Origin: Kiritimatiellales bacterium
GTDB taxonomy: Bacteria; Verrucomicrobiota; Kiritimatiellia; Kiritimatiellales; Pontiellaceae
Assembly (NCBI GenBank): GCA_021734595.1
Contig: JAIPIO010000081.1
Span: 1 to 13,630, forward strand
DNA length: 13,630 bases
Direction: 5' to 3'
How positions within the stretch are numbered: position 1 is the stretch's first letter; each line of letters opens with the position of its first letter. The notes beneath the pieces are model-generated. The model was not told where the DNA came from, ran no database searches, and was given only the letters and a program-made list of their open reading frames with translations. The position numbers and the translations under genes were made by a program. This document shows, piece after piece, positions 1-6,440 of this stretch.

Positions 1-461
1 GGATCATAGCCGAAGCCATTGGTTCCGCGCAGCTCGGTGATAATCACTCCTTCGCAGATTCCGTCCACCGTACGGACTTCACCATCGGGATCGGCCAGCG
101 CAATGACGGTGCGGAAGCGGGCCCGGCGGTTTTCGTTGCCACTGAGTTCGCGCAACAGTTTGGCGTTGTTCTCGGCATAGGAACATTCTTCGCCGGCATA
201 GCGGGCGGAGTAGACTCCGGGCACGCCGCCAAGGGCGTCCACCTCCAGGCCGGAGTCGTCGGCCATGGCGCGGCAGCCGGTGGCATTGGCCATTTCGACG
301 GCCTTCTTGATGGCATTGGCTTCGAGTGTGTCGCCATCCTCCACCACATCGGGAATATCGGGATAATCGAATGCGGAGGAGACTTCCAACCCCTGGAAAT
401 CAAAGATCGCCTGGATCTCCTCCAGCTTATGTCGATTGCGCGTCGCGATAACAAGTTTCAT
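1..461 (-). CDS. rdgB: RdgB/HAM1 non-canonical purine NTP pyrophosphatase (3' end cut off by window)
   Basis: XTP/dITP diphosphatase of the HAM1/RdgB family. It hydrolyses ITP, dITP and XTP to monophosphates in the cytoplasm and so keeps deaminated purines out of DNA and RNA. The translation starts MKLVIATRNRHKLEEIQAIF, the family's phosphate-binding N-terminus. It then shows MADDSGLEVDALGG (family catalytic/metal Asp region), VYSARYAG, FRTVIALADPDG and finally GTNGFGYDP at the window edge. About 153 of the usual ~195-200 residues are present; the C-terminal SHR segment lies outside. The ATG at 459-461 is preceded by GAGGA, six to ten bases upstream. No terminator is visible because the end is missing. 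One near-copy of the TTCCAA-N3-TTGGAA repeat (384-398) lies inside the gene and encodes FQGLE. Identification is firm from motifs. Confidence 0.93.
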   Translation of the reverse strand, partial: MKLVIATRNRHKLEEIQAIFDFQGLEVSSAFDYPDIPDVVEDGDTLEANAIKKAVEMANATGCRAMADDSGLEVDALGGVPGVYSARYAGEECSYAENNAKLLRELSGNENRRARFRTVIALADPDGEVRTVDGICEGVIITELRGTNGFGYD

Positions 462-583
462 ACTATCCTCGTTCAAAATCTCCTCCGCATGGTAGCAAGT
501 GTATTTCTATCTTCAACCATTGTGACCCATAAATATCCGCAAAGCAATGAGAGGGGGGCGGCACGAACGGCGTTTACAGGTTT

Positions 584-609
584 AAAGAAAACAGCAGGCG
601 GATGTCCGC
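584..609 (-). terminator. Weak possible terminator after the SHD1-like gene
   Basis: Just past the TAA of the SHD1-like gene, the minus strand can form a GCGG/CCGC stem with a four-base loop (598-609). After a CTGCTG spacer comes TTTTCTTT (reverse complement of 584-591). The stem is short and the T-tract is offset, so this is only a possibility. Confidence 0.3.
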
Positions 610-613
610 GACC

Positions 614-1261
614 CTACGGCTTAAAGCGGTAGTGCAACGGCATCTTGAGCAGCTGCTCCGCGACTTTTTCAAAGACAGAGCGGCTGGCGTCCCGGGCCAC
701 CACTTTGCCGTGGTTATCCTTCACCACCAGCACATACCCGGAATACTCGGTTGAAACCTTGCGGTGCATATCAAACCCGACACGCACCCGGTTGCTTTTG
801 AATTCATACTGCTCCTGGTTGGCGCGGTTCAGCTCGAAATCGCCCTTGGCCCGGCTCAGGATAATGTAGGTGTCGCTGCGCCGGTCCTGCCCGATCACGA
901 CCAACTGCGCGGTGAGCCGTCCGGTATACGGCCGGGTGCTGGTTTTCTTGATGGTCACCACGCACTCAACGGTCCCTTCCCGCGCCTCCCCCCGGCTACG
1001 GGTCTCCTGCAGTTTGTTCACATTGATGTAGAGCACCGGCGGCAGCAGCGACTGTAGATAAAGCTGATCCTCGTCCGATAGCGACTCGGGATTGATCTTG
1101 TATTCCTTTCCCTCCCGGTCGCGAAAAACCATCTGCCCGCCCGTTTCGCAGACAAACTCCGCCTCCACCGCATAGCCGGTCTTGTCCGACCAGATGCGGT
1201 ACTCGGCCGCAGCCGGCAGCGCCAGCCCCATCAGTAGAGTAAGATAAACAATGCTCTTCAA
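614..1261 (-). CDS. Exported SHD1-domain-like protein, function unknown
   Basis: A 215-aa protein with a clear Sec signal peptide (positively charged start, hydrophobic run to about residue 16, then PAAA before EYR, so likely cleavage near residue 19). Residues 22-70 (RIWSDKTGYAVEAEFV, then RDREGKEYKINPESLSDEDQ) resemble the SLA1-homology/SHD1 repeat, common in exported proteins of Planctomycetes, Verrucomicrobia and Kiritimatiellota. The rest (about 75-215) looks like a beta-rich domain that I do not recognise. The start is TTG: no ATG fits, and a strong AGGAGG (reverse complement of 1267-1272) sits five bases upstream of TTG at 1261-1259, so I accept it. The final residues include a basic tail (YRFKP). 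It is monocistronic as far as can be seen. The role is unknown; a periplasmic or surface location is inferred from the signal peptide. Confidence 0.8.
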   Translation of the reverse strand: MKSIVYLTLLMGLALPAAAEYRIWSDKTGYAVEAEFVCETGGQMVFRDREGKEYKINPESLSDEDQLYLQSLLPPVLYINVNKLQETRSRGEAREGTVECVVTIKKTSTRPYTGRLTAQLVVIGQDRRSDTYIILSRAKGDFELNRANQEQYEFKSNRVRVGFDMHRKVSTEYSGYVLVVKDNHGKVVARDASRSVFEKVAEQLLKMPLHYRFKP

Positions 1262-1375
1262 AACAGCCTCCTAAAGCGTTGGACAGGAGACTAACCGACC
1301 CGCTGAAAATCAACAAATCCTAAAACCGCACTATTCGGCCGTGCTGATATTTCATGGGTTAAAACAAGGCAGGCG

Positions 1376-1401
1376 AAAAAAATGACGTCCCGCTTTGCGG
1401 G
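1376..1401 (-). terminator. Rho-independent-like terminator of the tRNA-Arg/GIY-YIG unit
   Basis: On the minus strand, CCCGC-AAA-GCGGG (1401-1389) is followed after six bases by seven T (reverse complement of 1376-1382). It lies downstream of the GIY-YIG stop codon and is the last of three hairpins there, so it probably ends the tRNA-Arg/GIY-YIG transcript. The gap between stem and T-run is larger than ideal. Confidence 0.45.
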
Positions 1402-1461
1402 GCGCTCTCGCAAAGCGGAGCGCACCCAGAAGGATTAAGACTTTACCCCGCTTCAGTGGGG
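1402..1461. repeat. Two REP-like GC-rich hairpins
   Basis: Two further stem-loops fill the gap between the SHD1-like gene and the GIY-YIG gene. The first is GCGCTC-t-CGC-AAA-GCG-GAGCGC (1402-1423). The second is CCCCGC-TTCA-GTGGGG (1446-1461). The second shares the core CCCGCTTCAG with the hairpin at 1895-1910, so they may belong to one dispersed family. Nothing coding was seen in 1262-1494. Confidence 0.5.
1420..1433 (-). repeat. Decayed copy of the tRNA-Arg 3' end (att-like)
   Basis: The 14 bases GCGCACCCAGAAGG match the reverse strand of the tRNA-Arg acceptor end (1777-1790, GCGCACCCAGCAGG) with one mismatch and in the same orientation. The two copies flank the GIY-YIG gene about 357 bp apart. 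That arrangement resembles the attachment-site repeats left by tRNA-targeting elements. Part of it is also one arm of the hairpin at 1402-1423, so origin by chance or from the hairpin cannot be excluded. Confidence 0.35.
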
Positions 1462-1494
1462 CTGGAATCTTCCTGACAAAACGGAATACGCCTG

Positions 1495-1764
1495 TCATTC
1501 AAATGATGGCCAAGGGTATTCCCCCGATATCGCATGTTCGGTTGCGCGGCGATTTTTCTGCCGTTTCAAGTGATACTCAGCCTTACACGCCATTGATAGA
1601 TCCTTGAACTCAATCAGCGCGACGCGTTTCCATGGACCTTGGTTGCGCGTGGCCTTTACGGAACCATTGTTGTGTTGGGTTAGGCGGCGGTCGGGACTGT
1701 TGGTGGAACCGATGTAATATCGCCCCGATGTTTCCGATTGAAGAATGTATACATATCCAATCAT
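1495..1764 (-). CDS. Small GIY-YIG nuclease-family protein
   Basis: An 89-aa single-domain GIY-YIG protein of the short UPF0213-like class. The GIY part is Y4-V-Y6 in MIGYVYILQS. The YIG part is Y17-I-G19 (RYYIGST), followed by R26/R27 (SPDRRLTQHN) as the likely catalytic Arg and E63 (KAEYHLKRQ) as the likely metal-binding Glu, so the active site looks intact. The family cuts DNA, but the role of these short members is not settled. The reading frame is open upstream to 1872, but that part is simply the translated tRNA gene (APIAQLDRVPDY... is antisense of nothing; it is tRNA sequence), so I start at the ATG at 1764, ten bases past the tRNA CCA end. There is no clear Shine-Dalgarno. It is probably transcribed as the tail of the tRNA transcript. 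Confidence 0.82.
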   Translation of the reverse strand: MIGYVYILQSETSGRYYIGSTNSPDRRLTQHNNGSVKATRNQGPWKRVALIEFKDLSMACKAEYHLKRQKNRRATEHAISGEYPWPSFE

Positions 1765-1774
1765 GTCAAAAAAG

Positions 1775-1851
1775 TGGCGCACCCAGCAGGGGTCGAACCT
1801 GCAACCCCCAGATTCGTAGTCTGGTACTCTATCCAGTTGAGCTATGGGTGC
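1775..1851 (-). tRNA. tRNA-Arg (anticodon ACG)
   Basis: All arms fold. The acceptor is GCACCCA/TGGGTGC. The D arm is GCTC...GAGT. The anticodon stem is CCAGA/TCTGG with loop CTACGAA, so the anticodon is ACG (reverse complement of 1815-1817), expected to be modified to inosine and read CGU/CGC/CGA. The variable loop is GGGTT and the T arm is GCAGG-TTCGACC-CCTGC. The discriminator is G and the 3' CCA is encoded (1777-1775). Its 5' 25 bases are repeated 86 bp upstream, and the only good promoter I see lies beyond that copy. Confidence 0.96.
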
Positions 1852-1894
1852 GCTAAAAATTTTCCTTGGCACACTCGTCGTCCAGCTGGAACCC

Positions 1895-1910
1895 TCCCGC
1901 TTCAGCGGGA
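1895..1910. repeat. REP-like hairpin between the tRNA and its 5' copy
   Basis: TCCCGC-TTCA-GCGGGA is a perfect six-bp stem with a TTCA loop. It shares CCCGCTTCAG and its flanking CTGGAA-type context with the hairpin at 1446-1461. It is the main content of the roughly 60-bp segment between the two copies of the tRNA 5' end. Confidence 0.5.
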
Positions 1911-1912
1911 TG

Positions 1913-1938
1913 CTCTATCCAGTTGAGCTATGGGTGCG
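1913..1938 (-). pseudogene. Truncated 5' copy of tRNA-Arg
   Basis: These 26 bases are identical to 1827-1852: tRNA positions 1-25 (acceptor 5' strand and most of the D arm) plus one base upstream. The match stops sharply at both sides, so the anticodon, T arm and 3' end are absent and this is not a working tRNA. It sits 17 bp downstream of a promoter-like sequence, as expected if this was the original 5' end of the gene before an 86-bp insertion or duplication. Confidence 0.8.
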
Positions 1939-1953
1939 TCAAAAGAGGGTGCA

Positions 1954-1982
1954 TGTATATAGATAAGCTCCAATGTGGTCAA
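1954..1982 (-). promoter_or_regulatory. Sigma70-like promoter of the tRNA-Arg locus
   Basis: On the minus strand, TTGACC (reverse complement of 1977-1982) is separated by 17 bases from TATACA (1959-1954); TATATA with a 15-base spacer is an alternative. Transcription would start a few bases before the truncated tRNA copy and run through the full tRNA and the GIY-YIG gene. Confidence 0.5.
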
Positions 1983-1994
1983 CGGCAAAAAAGA

Positions 1995-2018
1995 GAAAAA
2001 GCGTCAGAAAAAGCGTCA
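1995..2018. repeat. 12-bp tandem duplication across the nuclease stop codon
   Basis: GAAAAAGCGTCA is present twice in tandem (1995-2006 and 2007-2018). On the minus strand the TGA stop of the nuclease gene lies in the second copy, so the stop and its T-rich tail are duplicated. This looks like a slippage event without effect on the protein. Confidence 0.75.
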
Positions 2019-2969
2019 GTCCCGCACGGCAAGTTCGGCCTTGCAAAGCTCGTAGAAATTGCACTGCGTGCAGTTTTGCGGATCGTCAGTCAACTCCCAC
2101 TCATCTTTCGGTAGCGGAACATTCTTTTCCCGGTCGAAATCCTCCAGATACTCCGTCATTTCCCCCACCGAGGTGCCCATGCGCACTTTGGCTTCCTCCA
2201 TCTCCGTTTCCGAAAGCTGAAACGGCAGCACCTGACCTTCGTTGAGATATTCCACATAGAGGAAAATATTCTCCAGCTTCGCGCCGTGCTTGACGATGGC
2301 CCACAGCGCATAAAGCGACAGTTGAAGACGATGCTGCTCCGCCTTGATTTTCCCCGCCTTCCAGTCGTGGATATGTATCTGGTCGCCGATCCTGTAGGCA
2401 TAGTCGGGAATGGAGTAGATCTTCACGCCTTCATAAATGAAATGCTCCACATCGCCGCCCGTATCCGGTGTCGCAATCCGGAACTCCTGGTTCGGCTGGA
2501 TGCTTCCAATCCTTGGAAGAACCTTGCCGATAAAGTTGGCAATGCAGTTCTGGATCTGTGCAGCAATCTGCCGCTTGGCTCCGTTTTCGTCCTCCATCGT
2601 CTTGTAGTAGTGCTCCCGCAGGCAGCAGAACTGCTTCGGTTGCGTCCGCCAGAAGCCCTCGTTCGATTCGTTCCACTTTTTCGTCAGAAACGGCCGGGCG
2701 ATGGTGTTCCACGCCGCGTCGGCATCGGCCGCCTTGCCCAACTGGTGCTGCTTGAGCACCCACATGACCGCATTTTCGGCCGCCTGCCCCATCAGCCCCC
2801 AGCGGTTGTCCATCTTGCACAACCGGTAGGCGGTCTTCTGCTCCGTCGACGCGTTGCGGCCCCAGCCACCCCACATGCCGTACTTGCTCCAGTAGCGCCG
2901 GCGGCGGCACTGATCGAAATCCGCCGCCGCGCTGAACGACCATGAAAACGTATTTTTCAACTCTCCCAC
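2016..2969 (-). CDS. PD-(D/E)XK nuclease with Fe-S signature (Cas4/AddB/RecB-like)
   Basis: A 317-aa protein of the PD-(D/E)XK superfamily, RecB/Cas4 type. The core reads IPD189YAYR, then HD202WK204 (the D-x-K pair), then Q216LSLY220 (the QxxxY motif). C21 near the N-terminus and the C-terminal C300-x2-C303-x5-C309 match the four-Cys [4Fe-4S] frame of Cas4 and AddB. The usual His before the core is not obvious (MGQAAEN at 60-66), which is a possible departure. It is predicted to cut or resect DNA. There are no cas genes and no CRISPR array, so repair or a host-specific role is more likely than CRISPR adaptation. The start is GTG at 2969, preceded by GGAGG with a six-base spacer, and it overlaps the end of the phosphopantetheinyl transferase gene by 13 bp, suggesting translational coupling. 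Codons 150-155 contain a perfect TTCCAA-N3-TTGGAA repeat. Confidence 0.83.
   Translation of the reverse strand: MGELKNTFSWSFSAAADFDQCRRRRYWSKYGMWGGWGRNASTEQKTAYRLCKMDNRWGLMGQAAENAVMWVLKQHQLGKAADADAAWNTIARPFLTKKWNESNEGFWRTQPKQFCCLREHYYKTMEDENGAKRQIAAQIQNCIANFIGKVLPRIGSIQPNQEFRIATPDTGGDVEHFIYEGVKIYSIPDYAYRIGDQIHIHDWKAGKIKAEQHRLQLSLYALWAIVKHGAKLENIFLYVEYLNEGQVLPFQLSETEMEEAKVRMGTSVGEMTEYLEDFDREKNVPLPKDEWELTDDPQNCTQCNFYELCKAELAVRD
2504..2518. repeat. TTCCAA-N3-TTGGAA palindrome, inside the nuclease gene
   Basis: A perfect copy (spacer TCC). It is read on the minus strand in the phase x-TT-CCA-NNN-TTG-GAA style that gives L-P-R-I-G. Confidence 0.85.
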
Positions 2970-3676
2970 TTCAAACCTCCAAAATCATAACACGTCACAC
3001 TGACCGGTTCCCTATCCGTCACCACCGCCGCCGCATAGTTGGGCGCGGCTTCCAATGCCTGGAAAATCCACTCGTCCATTGTTCCAACCATTGGAAGTTC
3101 GTTTCCAACGATTGGAACGGAAAAACTGTTCAGCGCCCGGAACAGTCCCGTGCCCAGCGCCTTCACATAGGCCTCCTTGCGCGCCCACAATTGGCAGAAT
3201 ATTTCGTGCTTATCGTCCGCGCCCGCAATCAGCGCCACCTCTTCCGGCGCGAAAAACCGCGACGCGATCGACTCCACGTCCATGTCGCGCCGCACCTTCT
3301 CCACATCCACGCCCACCCGCCGGTTGCGTCCGAACGCCAGCAGCACCCAGTCGCCCGAGTGGGAAACGTTGAATTCAACGTCTGTTTCATCCATGGCCAG
3401 AAACGGTTTGTCGTTCTCCGCCAAATCAAACTTCAGCTCCGTCGCCGCAATACCGGTGTAGCCCTCCAGCAGCAGCCGCAGCGCGCCGCGCGCCGCCACC
3501 GACAAATCATGGTCCTTCTCGAACCGGAACCGGTCCGCCTTGGCCCGTTCCTCCACCGAAAGCACCTGCTTCAACGCGCCGAGCGACGCCTTCACGCCCG
3601 GCACAAACACGCGCCACACACGAACCGTGTCGTCGCCAAGCCCACGCTGTTTATTTATGTCTGCTCGATTTTCCAT
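2957..3676 (-). CDS. Sfp-type 4'-phosphopantetheinyl transferase
   Basis: A 239-aa enzyme that transfers the phosphopantetheine arm from CoA to a conserved Ser of acyl or peptidyl carrier proteins, using Mg2+. Diagnostic motifs are FNVSHSGDW (102-110), VGVD124VE126KV with the Mg-binding Asp and Glu, and W164ARK167E168AYVK172ALG. Length fits the Sfp/EntD group and not the short AcpS group. The ATG at 3676 has no convincing Shine-Dalgarno, and a somewhat later start is possible because conserved sequence begins near residue 18. No polyketide or peptide synthetase is in the window, so the carrier-protein partner is unknown. The gene overlaps the nuclease gene by 13 bp. Between residues 186 and 209 it contains two perfect and one near-perfect copy of the TTCCAA-N3-TTGGAA repeat, encoding VPIVG, LPMVG and FQALE. 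Confidence 0.93.
   Translation of the reverse strand: MENRADINKQRGLGDDTVRVWRVFVPGVKASLGALKQVLSVEERAKADRFRFEKDHDLSVAARGALRLLLEGYTGIAATELKFDLAENDKPFLAMDETDVEFNVSHSGDWVLLAFGRNRRVGVDVEKVRRDMDVESIASRFFAPEEVALIAGADDKHEIFCQLWARKEAYVKALGTGLFRALNSFSVPIVGNELPMVGTMDEWIFQALEAAPNYAAAVVTDREPVSVTCYDFGGLKWES
3050..3117. repeat. Cluster of three TTCCAA-N3-TTGGAA-type palindromes
   Basis: Copies lie at 3050-3064 (one arm reads CTGGAA), 3082-3096 (perfect, spacer CCA) and 3103-3117 (perfect, spacer CGA). All three are inside the phosphopantetheinyl transferase gene and keep the reading frame open. Confidence 0.85.
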
Positions 3677-3726
3677 TCACGGATGCATTCTTATGCAGAA
3701 CGCCCCCGGGCGCAACAGCGCAATGC

Positions 3727-3755
3727 AAAAACCCCGCCCCGGCGCGAGCCGGGGC
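3727..3755 (-). terminator. Rho-independent terminator of adhE
   Basis: On the minus strand, an eight-bp stem GCCCCGGC/GCCGGGGC (3755-3748 with 3743-3736) has loop TCGC. After CGGGG it is followed by five T (3731-3727). It lies about 50 bp past the adhE stop codon and before the phosphopantetheinyl transferase gene. Confidence 0.8.
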
Positions 3756-3767
3756 AGGGAGAAGACC

Positions 3768-3787
3768 GGGGCGTGTCAAAACACCCC
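3768..3787. other. Second hairpin between adhE and its terminator
   Basis: GGGG-c-GTGT-CAAA-ACAC-CCC forms a stem with one bulged base. It sits between the adhE stop codon and the terminator and may protect the 3' end of the mRNA. Confidence 0.35.
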
Positions 3788-3801
3788 GTGCGAGGGGGAA
3801 A

Positions 3802-6378
3802 TTATTTCCCTTCGTAGGCCTTGAGGTAGATCGCCTTGAGTTCGCTGATCAGCGGATAGCGCGGGTTGGCGCCGGTGCACTGGTCGTCGAACGCGTCTTC
3901 GGCGAGCTGGTCGAGGTTGGCGTAGAAATCCTTTTCGTTCACGCCGGCCTCCTTGATGCTCATCGGGATGTTGAGCTTTTTCTTCAGGTCGTCGATCGCC
4001 TTGATCAGCAGCTTGACCTTCTCATCGTTGGTCGTTCCACCGAGCTGGAGATAGTCGGCCACACGGGCATAGCGCTCCTTGGCGGTCGGCCAGCTGTACT
4101 GCGAGAACGCCGCCTGCTTGATCGGGTTGTCCGTCGCGTTGAATTTAATGACCTCGTTGATCATCAGCGCGTTGGCCATGCCGTGCGGCAAGTGGTAGGC
4201 CGCGCCGAGCTTGTGCGCCAGACTGTGGCAGATGCCCAGAAAGGCGTTGGCAAAGCTCATGCCGGCGAGCGTGGCGGCATAGTGCACCTTTTCGCGCGCC
4301 TTGCGGTCGCCGGTTTCGTAGGACTCGGGCAGATACTTGAAGAGCAGACGAAGCGCTTCAAGCGCTTGCGGATTGGTGAACTCGGAGCTGATGATGCTGA
4401 CCATCGCTTCAAGCGCATGGGTCACCGCGTCGATACCGCCGAATGCGGTCAGCGGCCTGGGCATCCCCATCACCAGCTCCGGATCGCAGATGGCCATGTC
4501 GGGCGTCAACGCATAGTCGGCAATCGGATATTTCGCGCCGGTCTTGTCGTCGGTCACCACGGCGAACGGCGTCACTTCGGAACCGGTTCCGCTGGTGGTC
4601 GGAATGCAGACCATCTTCGCTTTCTTGCCGAGTTCCGGGAAGGTGCAGATCCGCTTTTTGATGTCCATGAAGCGCATCGCCAAATCTTCGAACTTGGTTT
4701 CCGGGCTCTCGTACATCAGCCACATGATCTTGGCCGCGTCCATCGGGGATCCGCCACCGAGGGCGATGATGACGTCGGGCTTGTAGCCGTTCATCATCTT
4801 AAGGCCGGCCTTGACCGTGCTCAGATCCGGATCGGGCTTGACCTGATGGAAGATCTCGAAGTCGATGCCGACGATGTCGAGCGCGTCCGTCACTTTCTTG
4901 GCCAGCCCGAGGTCGAGCAGCGCCTTGTCCGTAACGACCATCGCGCGCTTGCTGCCGGCCAGATCCTTCAACGCCACCGGCAGGCAGCCATACTTGAAAT
5001 AAATATTCTTCGGCACATTGAACCACAGGGTATTTTCGCGGCGTTCCGCAACCGTTTTTACATTCATCAGGTGTTTCACTCCCACATTTTCGCTAACCGA
5101 GTTTCCGCCCCAGCTACCGCAGCCGAGAGTTAAGGAAGGTTCGAGTTTAAAGTTGTACAGATCGCCAATGGCCCCCTGCGAACTCGGCGTATTCACCAGA
5201 ATACGGCCGGTCTTCATCATCGCGCCGAAGGCGGTGATGCGGTCGCGGTTGCGCGGATCCGTGTAGAGCACCGAGGTGTGGCCAATACCGCCGGCGGCAA
5301 TCAGGGCTTCCGCCTTGAGCAGCGCCTCGGCGAAGTCGGACGCCTTGTACAGGCCGAGCACCGGACTGAGCTTTTCGTAGGAGAACGGCTCGGATTCGCC
5401 GATTTCGGAGGCTTCACCGATCAGCACCTTGGTGTCGGCTTTCACTTTGACGCCCGCAAGTTCTGCAATGGCCGCCGCCGGCTGCCCGACGATCTTCGCA
5501 TTGAGGTGTCCGCCGACCATGATCGTTTCTCCAACCTTCTTCTTCTGGGCAGCCGTCAGGATGGTGGCGCCGCGCTTCTTGAACTCTTCCTTCACCTTTT
5601 CGTAGATGAAGTCGACCACCACGATGCTCTGTTCGGACGCGCAAATCACGCCGTTGTCGAAGGTCTTGGAAATCAGAATGCTGTTGACGGCCGTCTTGAT
5701 GCAGGCGGTTTCGTCGATGATCGCCGGGGTGTTGCCCGCGCCGACGCCCAGTGCCGGCTTGCCGGAACTGTAGGCGGCCTTCACCATGCCTGGGCCGCCC
5801 GTGGCCAGAATCAGGGCGATGTCGGGATGGCTCATCAGTGCGTTGCTCAGCGCGACGGACGGCGTTTCGATGCAGGCGATCAGCCCCTTCGGCGCACCGG
5901 CGGCTTCGGCGGCTTCGCGGACAATGCGTGCAGCTTCTGCGGTACATCCTTTCGCACGGGGATGCGGCGAAAAGATGATGCCGTTGCGTGTCTTCAGGGT
6001 AATCAGCGCCTTGAAGATGGCGGTGGAGGTCGGATTGGTTGTCGGCACGACACCGGCAATGATGCCGATCGGTTCCGCGATCTTGGTGATGCCGTAGGTT
6101 TCGTCGTATTCGAGTACGCCGCAAGTCTTCATGCACTTGTATTTGTTGTAGATGTACTCGGAGGCGAAGTGGTTCTTGGTCACCTTGTCCTCCACGATCC
6201 CCATGCCGGTTTCGGCCACCGCCTGCTTGGCGAGCGTGATGCGCGCCACGTTGGCCGCGATCGCCGCCTTGCGGAAAATGGCATCAACCTTCTCCTGCGG
6301 GAAGGTGGCGTATTCCTGCTGCGCCCGCTTTACGCGGGCCACCATCTGGTCGAGCTGCTCTTTATGTTCATCCGTCAT
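3802..6378 (-). CDS. adhE: Bifunctional aldehyde-alcohol dehydrogenase AdhE
   Basis: An 858-aa two-domain fermentation enzyme. The N-terminal CoA-acylating aldehyde dehydrogenase turns acetyl-CoA and NADH into acetaldehyde, and the C-terminal iron-dependent alcohol dehydrogenase reduces that to ethanol with a second NADH. The ALDH nucleophile is C246 (GVICASEQS), the same number as in E. coli AdhE as I remember it. The ADH half has GGGSPMDAAK (541-550) and the iron ligands D650, H654, H718 and H732 (FGGIDAVTH, GICHSLAHK, YHLPHG), so both halves look active. Length is close to the usual ~860-890. The open frame extends to 6483, but I start at the ATG at 6378 because AGGAG (6385-6389) precedes it by six bases and the extension would run through the promoter and operator. 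It is divergent from the hydrogenase operon and shares its regulatory region. Both pathways dispose of reducing equivalents. Confidence 0.97.
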   Translation of the reverse strand: MTDEHKEQLDQMVARVKRAQQEYATFPQEKVDAIFRKAAIAANVARITLAKQAVAETGMGIVEDKVTKNHFASEYIYNKYKCMKTCGVLEYDETYGITKIAEPIGIIAGVVPTTNPTSTAIFKALITLKTRNGIIFSPHPRAKGCTAEAARIVREAAEAAGAPKGLIACIETPSVALSNALMSHPDIALILATGGPGMVKAAYSSGKPALGVGAGNTPAIIDETACIKTAVNSILISKTFDNGVICASEQSIVVVDFIYEKVKEEFKKRGATILTAAQKKKVGETIMVGGHLNAKIVGQPAAAIAELAGVKVKADTKVLIGEASEIGESEPFSYEKLSPVLGLYKASDFAEALLKAEALIAAGGIGHTSVLYTDPRNRDRITAFGAMMKTGRILVNTPSSQGAIGDLYNFKLEPSLTLGCGSWGGNSVSENVGVKHLMNVKTVAERRENTLWFNVPKNIYFKYGCLPVALKDLAGSKRAMVVTDKALLDLGLAKKVTDALDIVGIDFEIFHQVKPDPDLSTVKAGLKMMNGYKPDVIIALGGGSPMDAAKIMWLMYESPETKFEDLAMRFMDIKKRICTFPELGKKAKMVCIPTTSGTGSEVTPFAVVTDDKTGAKYPIADYALTPDMAICDPELVMGMPRPLTAFGGIDAVTHALEAMVSIISSEFTNPQALEALRLLFKYLPESYETGDRKAREKVHYAATLAGMSFANAFLGICHSLAHKLGAAYHLPHGMANALMINEVIKFNATDNPIKQAAFSQYSWPTAKERYARVADYLQLGGTTNDEKVKLLIKAIDDLKKKLNIPMSIKEAGVNEKDFYANLDQLAEDAFDDQCTGANPRYPLISELKAIYLKAYEGK

Positions 6379-6396
6379 TTTGTTCTCCTGGTTAAT

Positions 6397-6420
6397 AAAC
6401 AGCCCTGAAACAGGCTGTTT
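6397..6420. promoter_or_regulatory. Stem-loop in the adhE leader
   Basis: Arms AAACAGCC (6397-6404) and GGCTGTTT (6413-6420) form an eight-bp stem with an eight-base loop. It lies in the 5' untranslated leader of adhE, seven bases upstream of the Shine-Dalgarno. Read on the plus strand it is followed by a run of T (6418-6424), so it could also stop antisense transcription; no T-run of that quality follows on the adhE strand. Confidence 0.5.
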
Positions 6421-6440
6421 TTTCTGCGATCCAAACCTAT

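Noticed and set aside
44..454. 136-aa minus-strand open frame
   Set aside because: It is a frame shadow of the rdgB gene, whose true frame begins at 461 and runs off the window with clear HAM1 motifs.
1765..1872. N-terminal extension of the GIY-YIG frame (start at 1872)
   Set aside because: The extra 36 residues are a translation of the tRNA-Arg gene itself; the domain starts at the ATG at 1764.
1995..2018. Short tandem repeat considered as start of a CRISPR array
   Set aside because: Only two 12-bp units with no spacers, and no cas genes; the Cas4-like nuclease nearby is not sufficient.
5278..6408. 376-aa plus-strand open frame opposite adhE
   Set aside because: Antisense shadow of a GC-rich gene; low-complexity GG/DD-rich composition and no recognisable domain.
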